Shown piece by piece: positions 9,286-17,153 of a DNA stretch of 64,000 bases. The position numbers and the translations under genes were made by a program. The stretch's first letter is position 1, and every line of letters starts with the position of its first letter. This stretch comes from JAGQZY01 sp964588335 (GTDB lineage Bacteria; Bdellovibrionota; Bdellovibrionia; Bdellovibrionales; JAGQZY01), in contig CAZPOV010000012.1 in NCBI GenBank assembly GCA_964588335.1, forward strand, positions 1-64,000, read 5' to 3'. The notes below the pieces were generated by a model. It worked only from the letters and a program-made list of their open reading frames with translations. It made no database searches and was not told where the DNA came from.

Positions 9286-10196
9286 CGCAGCTCCACCCGT
9301 GGATCAAAAACCAAATACAATAAATCAGCCATTAAATTGAAAAACAAATAAAGAATAGAGCCGACCACGGTAAAGGTTTTCACAACCGGGAAATCAGCAT
9401 TTTGAATGGCTTGAATCAAAAGACCACCCAATCCAGGAATTCCAAAAAAGGCTTCTAAAAGAAGATTGCCTGTTATCAGAAAAGGAATTTGTAAGACCAC
9501 GATTGTGATCACTGGCACCATCGCATTTTTCAAAATGTGACGGCTAAAAAGGTTGAGCCGACTGACGCCCTTGGCCTGAGCTGTGCGCACGTAGTCTTGA
9601 ATCACTTCATCAAGAAAAGCGGAGCGAAAAATAAGGATATTAGGGCCCAACGAAACCACCACCGAGATAATCCAAGGCAAAACCAAATAATTCCAACGTC
9701 CCAGCAGTGAGTCGTCCCAACCATTGAGAGGAAACCAGCGGAAGTGGAAGGCGAAAAGATACTGGAAGGTGATGATGTAGACCAGAAAGCTGATGCTCAT
9801 CAAGGCCAAACAAAAGATGCTGATGGCGCGATCCCAAATAACTAAAGACCCTCGGGCCGAGACTGAAAATAGGGCCACCATGACGGAAATAAAAAAGCTA
9901 ATAAGAAATGCAGGAACGGTAAGACTCAAGGATGGACCGATTCCACTCCAGATCATATCACTGATTTTCGATTGGGTTTGCCAACTGCGACCCCAGTTAA
10001 ACGTGGCTGTCTGTTTTACAAAATCAAAATATTGATGGATAAGGCTTCGATCAAGGCCTAACTCGCGCCGGATGGATTCGACCTGTTCTGGGGTCGCGTA
10101 CTTTCCTGCCAGTTGCAAAGCCGGGTCGCCGCCAACCACGTTGAAGATAAGGAAAGTCATAAGAGTGACGCCGAAGAGAATCGGTAGGGTATACAA
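9282..10196 (-). CDS. oppB: Oligopeptide ABC transporter permease, DppB/OppB type
   Basis: 304-residue inner-membrane permease. The N-terminus has the family pattern TFLIFNVVGGDPA, and the cytoplasmic coupling loop reads DYVRTAQAKGVSRLNLFSRHILKNA. About six membrane segments are visible. It lies between the binding-protein gene (39-base gap) and oppC (four-base overlap). It forms the membrane channel with OppC. Whether it takes di-, oligo- or murein peptides is not shown. Confidence 0.9.
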   Translation of the reverse strand: MYTLPILFGVTLMTFLIFNVVGGDPALQLAGKYATPEQVESIRRELGLDRSLIHQYFDFVKQTATFNWGRSWQTQSKISDMIWSGIGPSLSLTVPAFLISFFISVMVALFSVSARGSLVIWDRAISIFCLALMSISFLVYIITFQYLFAFHFRWFPLNGWDDSLLGRWNYLVLPWIISVVVSLGPNILIFRSAFLDEVIQDYVRTAQAKGVSRLNLFSRHILKNAMVPVITIVVLQIPFLITGNLLLEAFFGIPGLGGLLIQAIQNADFPVVKTFTVVGSILYLFFNLMADLLYLVFDPRVELR

Positions 10197-10235
10197 AACT
10201 CTTCGAATGATAAAACGGCTGGGAATTTTAAACCT

Positions 10236-11987
10236 CTATAATTTATTAATTAGTTTTGCCTTCTTCTCTTTGTCGACGAAGTAATACTGAAGGTGGTCGT
10301 AAATAATGGGATATTCATAATAATTCTCTAACCAATCGTGGTAGGTCAGGCGAAAAATGCGGTGGACCACAAACAGACCAGGAACATCTTCATTTATGAT
10401 GTCCACCATTTTTCGGAACAGTTTGTAGCGTTCGGGTCCGGGCTGTAAAGCCAGAGCTTTTTCATAAAGCTCATCATATTTTCTATTAACGTAGTTAAAG
10501 TTGTTGGAACCAGGCGATATATTTTTCGAATAGAAAAGTTGCATGAAGTTTTCAGCATCTGGATAGTCAGCGTTCCAAGCCATGTCGAACATTGTGGCTT
10601 TTTTTGTTTTAATCTTTTTATCAAACTGGGGCCAAGTGTTGGCATTGAGTTTTATATTGATACCCACCTGACTCCACAGGTCTTTTAAAAGTTCACCGTA
10701 TTGGCGCGACCAAGTCGAAGTGCTCGACATTTCATAATCAAAAACTGGAAGTCCTTTTCCATCGGGGTAGCCGGCTTCCACCAGGAACTGTTTTGCCGCC
10801 TTAAGGTCGTGGGAAATGGGATGTTTATAATCGGGATCGTAACCTTTTAGGCCTGGTGGAATCGGGCTTTCAGCGACCAAACCACGATGGTTGTAAAAGG
10901 TGGCCAAGATGGCTTCTTTATCAAGTCCGGCAGCAAAGGCCTTTCGAAGGTTTTTATTTTTCCCCAGGACCGGGTGTTCCATATTAAAGGCAATAAAGGT
11001 CACATCGGGCCTTGGCAGATAGTGAATTTTGATGCCTCTGTCGGCCACTTCCTTTTTTAGTTTGTTGTCTTTAAAGACTTGGTCGTAGTTGTCTTTGGGA
11101 ATAATGCCGTGATCCAGTTCACCTTTTAAAAAGGCCAACCAAAGGGGTTGGCGCTCAGTGATAATACGGACAATGATTTTATCTGAGAGGGGCAGCTGAC
11201 GCCCTTTACTTTTAAGAAATCCTTTCTTTTCGGCCATGGCACTGCCTTCAGACGGGTAATAGACCTCTCGATAGGTTGGATTTTTAGTTAAAACCACTTC
11301 TGAATTGCGAATCCATTTTTCTAAAACAAAGGGACCGGTGCCAACAGGGTGATTGACTATATCTTGCCCGTATTTATCAACCACTTCTTTTGCTACCACC
11401 ATTGTTGGCGGCGTTGCTAAAAAATGAATAAATTGAAAGGACTCTCTTGTCAGTTGAATTTCTAAGGTGTGAGAATCCACAGCCTTCAATCCTTGAACCG
11501 GTGACTCGTAGGTGGCTTCACCATTGCGCATCTGATCGCGCCACTCATTCAGACCGACAATCAAGCCGTCAAATATCCACCAACCCAAGGCTTTATTTTT
11601 GGGATCCGCTAATCTTTTCCAAGAGTATATAAAATCGTTGGCCGTGACCTCTCGACCTTTTCCATTGGCAAAAGCTCTGTCATCTTGAAACACAACGCCT
11701 TTTTTTATTTTGATGGTGTAAGTCTTGCCGTTTTCTGAAACTTCCGGCATGGCTGTGGCCAATGCCGGCTCGATTGTAATTGGGCGCTTTAAATAATGGT
11801 AATGATAAAGTCCTTCAAAAATGCTGCCGTTGATTGTTGATGAATATTTATTCATTGAATGAATGGGGTCGAGGTGAGGAATATTGGAATCCAAAACACT
11901 GACCACAACATCCCCTTGTGGTTCCTTTTTAGAAGTGCACGAGACCAAAAGTAGAGTGGAGACAATTAGGACTAAAAAGAGTTTCAT
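10236..11987 (-). CDS. oppA: Peptide-binding lipoprotein of the Opp/Dpp type
   Basis: 583-residue substrate-binding protein of family 5. The signal peptide ends in the lipobox LVSC, so the protein is anchored by Cys17. Family features include the N-terminal LDSNIPHLDPIHSMNKYSS block and the later block with YKHPISHDLKAAKQFLVEAGYPDG. It binds peptides in the periplasm and hands them to OppBC. It is the first gene of the minus-strand opp set; its ATG (11985-11987) is 58 bases from the divergent methyltransferase start. Confidence 0.9.
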   Translation of the reverse strand: MKLFLVLIVSTLLLVSCTSKKEPQGDVVVSVLDSNIPHLDPIHSMNKYSSTINGSIFEGLYHYHYLKRPITIEPALATAMPEVSENGKTYTIKIKKGVVFQDDRAFANGKGREVTANDFIYSWKRLADPKNKALGWWIFDGLIVGLNEWRDQMRNGEATYESPVQGLKAVDSHTLEIQLTRESFQFIHFLATPPTMVVAKEVVDKYGQDIVNHPVGTGPFVLEKWIRNSEVVLTKNPTYREVYYPSEGSAMAEKKGFLKSKGRQLPLSDKIIVRIITERQPLWLAFLKGELDHGIIPKDNYDQVFKDNKLKKEVADRGIKIHYLPRPDVTFIAFNMEHPVLGKNKNLRKAFAAGLDKEAILATFYNHRGLVAESPIPPGLKGYDPDYKHPISHDLKAAKQFLVEAGYPDGKGLPVFDYEMSSTSTWSRQYGELLKDLWSQVGINIKLNANTWPQFDKKIKTKKATMFDMAWNADYPDAENFMQLFYSKNISPGSNNFNYVNRKYDELYEKALALQPGPERYKLFRKMVDIINEDVPGLFVVHRIFRLTYHDWLENYYEYPIIYDHLQYYFVDKEKKAKLINKL

Positions 11988-12045
11988 GGGCTGGTTCCTC
12001 AGTTTTTTTCGTGTAAAGCCGGTAAAGACTTATTATAACAGGGCC

Positions 12046-12708
12046 ATGCGGACAAAAAAGAGTAAAGAAGAAGAACTTTTGGATCAATATATTGCGAAGC
12101 CGGCAGTGGTTCAGGAGGTGGAGAATCGGCTGGCAAATGATGGAAGGTTGGGCATAAATATTGGAATTCAAGAGGGGCTTATCTTAAAAGGCCTCTGTTC
12201 CCATACGAATGTGGAAAAAGTTGTGGAGATAGGAACCCAGTATGGATGCTCCGCAGCGTGGATGGCATTGTCCCTCGGAAGCCGAGGCCAGATCTACTGT
12301 TTAGAGAAAGACCCAGAATGCATCAAAAATGCTAAGATGACTTTTCAACATCCGGAGTTTGTTGCCACAGGATGTCATGTTGAAATTCTTGAGGGTGCAG
12401 CCCTAGTGAACTTGCCGGTGTTGGCCCTCAAAGGACCGTTTGATCTTATTTTTATCGATGCTAACAAGTCCGGCTATTTGGATTATTTGCACTGGGCCAA
12501 GGAGAACATCGCCGACCAAGGTATCATTGTTATTGATAACATCTACCTCTTTGGCAGCGTTTTTTTAGAGGAATGCCCTCCAGAGACGCCCAAAAAAATG
12601 TGGAATGTCATGAAGCAGGTGCTGAAAGAGCAATTGCAGGATGCGACTTATAATAGTTTTATTGCACCCACTGTCGAAGGTCTGTTGGTTTCCTACAAAA
12701 AACCCTAA
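12046..12708 (+). CDS. SAM-dependent O-methyltransferase
   Basis: 220 residues of the catechol/caffeoyl-CoA O-methyltransferase type. Motif I is VVEIGTQYGCSAAW. The acidic block FDLIFIDANKSGYLDY, with the metal-binding Asp, and IIVIDNIYLFG follow in the family order. The frame stays open upstream into the oppA promoter and gene; I use ATG 12046 because it starts with the Lys-rich helix usual for the family and leaves a gap to oppA. The acceptor is unknown. It sits between the two halves of the opp system and 39 bases before oppDF, so it may be transcribed with it. Confidence 0.85.
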   Translation: MRTKKSKEEELLDQYIAKPAVVQEVENRLANDGRLGINIGIQEGLILKGLCSHTNVEKVVEIGTQYGCSAAWMALSLGSRGQIYCLEKDPECIKNAKMTFQHPEFVATGCHVEILEGAALVNLPVLALKGPFDLIFIDANKSGYLDYLHWAKENIADQGIIVIDNIYLFGSVFLEECPPETPKKMWNVMKQVLKEQLQDATYNSFIAPTVEGLLVSYKKP

Positions 12709-12747
12709 GTGCGTGGAAGTTCTTACTTTTTGTGATAGCCTTGATCT

Positions 12748-14445
12748 ATGAAGCCACTTCTTGAAGTCAAAAACCTCACTGTTGATTTTCACACGGAAGA
12801 GGCCTCGGTTCGCGCCGTCAATGATGTTTCCTTTTCCATTCCGAAAGGCAAAACCATTGGTTTGGTGGGTGAATCCGGTTCAGGAAAAAGTGTCACCAGT
12901 CTTTGCACCATGGGTTTACTATCAAGTCCTCCCGGAAAGATCGCTGGCGGAGAGATTCTTTTTGAAGGCCAAGACCTTTTAAAATTGCCCGAAAACCAAA
13001 TGCGAAAAATTCGTGGCAATCGCATTTCCATGATTTTCCAAGAGCCGATGACATCCTTGAATCCCGTTTTTACGGTGGGCTATCAGATCGTTGAAGCATT
13101 ACAGCTGCACCAAAAAATGGGGAAGAAGGAAGCCTGGGAGAAGACAGTGGATCTTTTTCAGGAAGTGGGAATTCCAGATCCTAAAAATCGTGTGACCGCT
13201 TACCCCCATGAAATGAGTGGCGGACAACGCCAGCGAGTGATGATTGCTATGGCGATTGCCTGTAAGCCGGACTTATTAATTGCCGATGAACCCACCACAG
13301 CTCTTGATGTAACTATTCAAAAACAGATTTTAGAATTGCTCGATCGTTTACAAAGTCAGTATGGCATGAGCATGTTGTTCATCACCCACGATTTGGGTGT
13401 AATAGGCGATATCGCTGACGAAGTGATCGTGATGTATAAAGGCAACCTGGTAGAGCAAGGGTCAGCCGAATCTCTTTTTCGTAATCCTCAGCATCCCTAT
13501 ACAAAAGGTCTATTGGCCTGCCGACCTTCGCTTGAGAAAGACTACAACCGACTGGCGACAGTCAGCGACTTTATGGATGCCGAGGGCAAAGAAAAGGTCT
13601 TTGATGAAGAGGTTTTGGGAATTCGTGGCGACCGCCCTTTGCAGACAAAAGACAAAGTGCTTTTAGAAATTAAAAACATAAAGAAGTACTATCCTTTAAA
13701 AACCGGATGGTTTGGTGGTGTCAAAGAGTACGTGAAAGCGGTTGATGATGTTAGCCTGAGTGTTCACAAAGGACGGACTCTAGGCCTTGTCGGTGAATCC
13801 GGCTGTGGTAAAACCACTTTAGGTCGAACGGTTTTACGATTGATTGAACCCACGGGTGGACAAATTCTTTATGACGGAACCGATGTGACCGGACTTGATA
13901 AAACCGCGATGCGGAAGATGCGTCGCAAATTGCAAATCATCTTTCAAGATCCTTACGCCAGTTTAAATCCGCGGATGACAGTGGGATCGGCCATTGTCGA
14001 ACCAATGACAATCCATGGTCTGGGAGCGAATAAGAAAGATCGCTTGGACAGAGCCGCCAGTCTGATGGAGAAAGTGGGCTTAGAAACACGCTTTCTCAAC
14101 CGCTACCCCCATGAGTTTTCAGGAGGACAACGGCAAAGGATTTGTATTGCCCGTGCGCTGGCTGTCGAACCGGAATTTATTATCTGTGATGAATCGGTAT
14201 CGGCTTTGGATGTTTCTATCCAAGCTCAAATTCTTAACCTTCTTCTCGATTTACAAGAGGAACTGGATTTAACCTATATTTTCATTTCCCACGACCTGGC
14301 GGTGGTGAAATTTATTTCCGACGAATTAGCAGTCATGAATCAAGGTAAGATTGTTGAAATGGCAAAAGCCTCTGAAATTTATAGAAACCCTCAGAACGAT
14401 TACACAAAAAGACTGCTTGATTCGATCCCCAAAGGTATCCAGTAG
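12748..14445 (+). CDS. Fused OppD-OppF ABC transporter ATPase
   Basis: 565 residues holding two ABC ATPase domains in one chain. Domain 1 has Walker A GESGSGKS near residue 47, signature MSGGQRQR and Walker B LLIADEPT. Domain 2 has Walker A GESGCGKT, signature FSGGQRQR and Walker B FIICDESVSALD. Both end in the oligopeptide-type tail (NPQHPYTKGLL and NPQNDYTKRLL). In E. coli these are two proteins; here they are fused, which is common in several lineages. It most likely powers OppABC encoded on the other strand. Note Ser in place of Pro in the second Walker B region (DES rather than DEP). Confidence 0.93.
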   Translation: MKPLLEVKNLTVDFHTEEASVRAVNDVSFSIPKGKTIGLVGESGSGKSVTSLCTMGLLSSPPGKIAGGEILFEGQDLLKLPENQMRKIRGNRISMIFQEPMTSLNPVFTVGYQIVEALQLHQKMGKKEAWEKTVDLFQEVGIPDPKNRVTAYPHEMSGGQRQRVMIAMAIACKPDLLIADEPTTALDVTIQKQILELLDRLQSQYGMSMLFITHDLGVIGDIADEVIVMYKGNLVEQGSAESLFRNPQHPYTKGLLACRPSLEKDYNRLATVSDFMDAEGKEKVFDEEVLGIRGDRPLQTKDKVLLEIKNIKKYYPLKTGWFGGVKEYVKAVDDVSLSVHKGRTLGLVGESGCGKTTLGRTVLRLIEPTGGQILYDGTDVTGLDKTAMRKMRRKLQIIFQDPYASLNPRMTVGSAIVEPMTIHGLGANKKDRLDRAASLMEKVGLETRFLNRYPHEFSGGQRQRICIARALAVEPEFIICDESVSALDVSIQAQILNLLLDLQEELDLTYIFISHDLAVVKFISDELAVMNQGKIVEMAKASEIYRNPQNDYTKRLLDSIPKGIQ

Positions 14446-14482
14446 ACGACGCTGTCTGGTTGAATCTTTTCATGGGTGACTT

Positions 14483-15313
14483 TTAATGAGCCACTGTTAG
14501 GTACTCTTTTGAAAGCTCCAGGCCTGGGATTAAAGTTTCAATCTCACGGTGAACTTTGTTTAAGACTTGTGGCAAGTCACTGGTGACCGCCACAGCTTGT
14601 TTTTCACCCTTGTTATAGGCTTCTAGATTTTTCATGACCTGATTGCGGTAGCTGACATACCGTTCAACATCGGTGGTCTGCAAAGTGTACAGATTATTAT
14701 TTAACCGCTCCATTTCCTTGGTGAGTTTTTTATAAATATTGATAGAGGGTTCCTCAGCGTCGGAAACGCTGGCTGTGTCCTGGTCTTTGACCTGAGCTAC
14801 GGCAGCCTCCATCATGCACTCTTGGTATTCAGCTCGCAGGGAATTGATATTTGTGAAGGGCACAACATAGCGATCGCGAACTTTCGGGGCGATTTGATTG
14901 GCCTTGGGTAACAGAGAAATCATTTTATCCAGATAATCAATGGTTAGCTGAGCAATGTGATTCACTTCCTGGGAATTTGAACTGTCGACTTCAAAGAGTT
15001 TGACGGTAAGAGAATCAATATCGTCACGGACCCGTATCAAGTCGGTTTTTATCTGTTTGGGCATCCCTTGGGCGTAGTCCGCCTCAAGAGCCGATTGAAT
15101 TTTCTTATATCGATCTTCGATATCTTGATTCACTATAATGGCTTGGCATTGTTCATCGACATAGGCCGTTTGTTGAGGTTCGGTTTGCTCAGGGATCGCT
15201 TCAACCTCTTCGATAACCTCGACAGGTGGCAGATCTTGAGCATACAGGTGGTGTGATTGAATAAGAACCACACCAAAAAGCGAGATCACCATCCACTTTC
15301 GAACGGGTTGCAT
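14483..15313 (-). CDS. Exported alpha-helical protein of unknown function
   Basis: 276 residues from ATG 15313, giving a standard signal peptide ending YAQ before DLPP. The mature chain opens with an acidic Pro/Glu/Val stretch and is then mostly long helices with heptad-like spacing, suggesting a coiled coil in the periplasm. An alternative TTG start at 15355 has a strong GGGAGGTGAGG upstream and would add 14 hydrophobic residues, making a second membrane-type segment; I prefer the ATG for the signal peptide but the choice is open. No family recognised. It is divergent from the next gene across a palindrome. Confidence 0.6.
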   Translation of the reverse strand: MQPVRKWMVISLFGVVLIQSHHLYAQDLPPVEVIEEVEAIPEQTEPQQTAYVDEQCQAIIVNQDIEDRYKKIQSALEADYAQGMPKQIKTDLIRVRDDIDSLTVKLFEVDSSNSQEVNHIAQLTIDYLDKMISLLPKANQIAPKVRDRYVVPFTNINSLRAEYQECMMEAAVAQVKDQDTASVSDAEEPSINIYKKLTKEMERLNNNLYTLQTTDVERYVSYRNQVMKNLEAYNKGEKQAVAVTSDLPQVLNKVHREIETLIPGLELSKEYLTVAH

Positions 15314-15454
15314 TCTTAAAATTAAGACAATTAACATTCCACTAAACACGAACAACCTTCCTCACCTCCCTTCAAAATACAATATGTGTGCCATTTCAGG
15401 GGGTTGCTCAGCTGCAAAATAATAAGACATGCGTTCATTTTCAGTGCATGTGTG

Positions 15455-15469
15455 TGACAAATTTTGTCA
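15455..15469. promoter_or_regulatory. Perfect palindrome, candidate operator
   Basis: TGACAAA-T-TTTGTCA forms a perfect inverted repeat with one central base, in the gap between two divergent genes for exported proteins. Size and symmetry fit a dimeric repressor or activator site. No regulator is encoded next to it, and the surrounding sequence is AT-rich, so chance is possible. Confidence 0.45.
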
Positions 15470-15595
15470 ATTTTAAAAAATAGAGACAACTTTTGCCCCT
15501 TTCAGCCTGTTATCAATTTAAAGCAATTTTCAAAGCCTCGGCAATGAAGAGACAGGCACATTAATTGCTCTTCACAGTGGGAAAAGGAGTCATCA

Positions 15596-16351
15596 GTGGC
15601 CTATTCGAAATCACTTGCGACATTAATTGCGATCCTCTTTGTTCCATTCTTTCTGGATTCTGCGCAAGCAGAGGTCACAAATTTAGACATGGGAGGAACG
15701 TCCTCTTTTACCAATTATGAATCATTAACTGAAAGAATTGATGTAAAATTAGCGATTACAGAGGCCTCTGAAATGGGTCAGTCGGTCACGTCCGAGTTTG
15801 TATCCGATCTCGGCGACTCTGGATTGCGGGGACCGGTGTGCAATTTCTATCGTGAACCTCCAGGGCAGAGTGGATCTGAAAGAAATAGTCTACGAATATT
15901 TGCATCGATGGAATATTCCCGTCGTCGACACCGCTTACCTCAGGTCATGGCGAACCAGGAGGTTCCCAATACCCTCGGCTCAATAACATTGGTAGGTGGG
16001 CAGGGTGTCTCTCGCTCTCGCACTGAGCGTAATGGAATGCTTTGGACGTCTTGGCAATCAACACTGATTGACCTTGATGAAAGCCAAATACCTTTACAAG
16101 AAGGCGTCCTGTCAAATTACGATGACGGCTTTTACCATCAGAAAGTGAGCTATCAAAATGGCATATTGAGCCACATAGCGGTTTACGCTTACGGACAAGA
16201 AAAGTTTTGCGAAATTACTGAAATCAGAATTGATTCTCAACTTAATATACCATCATCAATGACATTCAGAAGAACGGCCTCTATCCCACGTGAAAAGTCG
16301 TGCTATTCGGATTATGTGCAAGAAACCACCTGCCAAATGCTAGCGATGTGA
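15596..16351 (+). CDS. Exported protein of unknown function
   Basis: 251 residues from GTG 15596, with AAAGGAG upstream at good spacing. The signal peptide (about residues 1-25) ends SAQA before EVTNLD. The mature protein looks beta-rich, with five Cys that could pair in the periplasm. No catalytic motif or known family is visible. The gene ends 40 bases before the convergent hydrolase gene. Confidence 0.65.
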   Translation: MAYSKSLATLIAILFVPFFLDSAQAEVTNLDMGGTSSFTNYESLTERIDVKLAITEASEMGQSVTSEFVSDLGDSGLRGPVCNFYREPPGQSGSERNSLRIFASMEYSRRRHRLPQVMANQEVPNTLGSITLVGGQGVSRSRTERNGMLWTSWQSTLIDLDESQIPLQEGVLSNYDDGFYHQKVSYQNGILSHIAVYAYGQEKFCEITEIRIDSQLNIPSSMTFRRTASIPREKSCYSDYVQETTCQMLAM

Positions 16352-16391
16352 GAATTTCAAAACCTCTTAAAAATTCTTTCAGAGTGGTCAT

Positions 16392-17153
16392 TTACTTTTT
16401 TTCGACAATATCTTTCTTTAGAAAGGGAAGTAACGCTTTGGTATACTGGTCCGGATAGTCACGCATGCCATCAAGGTGGCGGCCGTAGCGCAGTTCCAGT
16501 TCTGAGATTTGCAGGTCAGGGTGACCGGCAAAGACTTCACGAATACTGTCGATGGCGACAATATCATCCTCAACTCCGCGAATCGAAAGAATAGGAATTG
16601 ATTTGGGCCAAACTCTTAAAACTTTGTGGAGTTTTTCTAAAGGCCGGCGTCCCCAAATCAAAGAGCCAAAGTAAGCTGTCAACTTGTTGAGAAGGGGTTG
16701 CTCAATTCCCACTTCTTTGGCAAAAAAGTTTCGCGTATTTTCATAGATTTGGTGGAACGGCCCCCCATCGCAAACCACTTTTAAAATGTCATTCCGTCCA
16801 TGACAGGCCCAAATGGCGGAAAGACTGGGGCCCGAAAAACCGTAGACAATTTTATCGCCCTCAATATGATCCAAGACCGAGCGAATCTGTCGCGTCCATA
16901 CATAGAAAACCCCTTTGTAAAAAAACTTTAAGTCGGGGTGCCACTCTAATTTTTTTAAATCGGATCCCAGTAAAAGATCGAAAGAGACACAATCGAAACC
17001 CTTTTCATTCAGATAGCGATAATGGCGCCAGGTTGTTTTGTGACTGCCCCACATGTGGTGCACAAAAATAACCGTGGCTTGGTACTTCTTTTTTTTCGCT
17101 GGGTGGACGTGAACTCGGAAGCCTTCCGGTGTGATTATTTCTGATCCCACCAT
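16392..17153 (-). CDS. Alpha/beta-hydrolase-fold protein
   Basis: 253 residues of the serine hydrolase fold. The strand and oxyanion region read VIFVHHMWGSH, the nucleophile turn is YGFSGPSLSA (Ser as the likely nucleophile, with Pro where the second Gly of GxSxG usually is), the acid is probably in GVEDDIVAID and the His in YGRHLDGM. The ATG at 17153 has GGAAG upstream; a TTG at 17162 is also open. The gene overlaps the end of the aceE-type gene by 19 bases and must be co-transcribed with it. The substrate is unknown. Confidence 0.72.
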   Translation of the reverse strand: MVGSEIITPEGFRVHVHPAKKKKYQATVIFVHHMWGSHKTTWRHYRYLNEKGFDCVSFDLLLGSDLKKLEWHPDLKFFYKGVFYVWTRQIRSVLDHIEGDKIVYGFSGPSLSAIWACHGRNDILKVVCDGGPFHQIYENTRNFFAKEVGIEQPLLNKLTAYFGSLIWGRRPLEKLHKVLRVWPKSIPILSIRGVEDDIVAIDSIREVFAGHPDLQISELELRYGRHLDGMRDYPDQYTKALLPFLKKDIVEKK

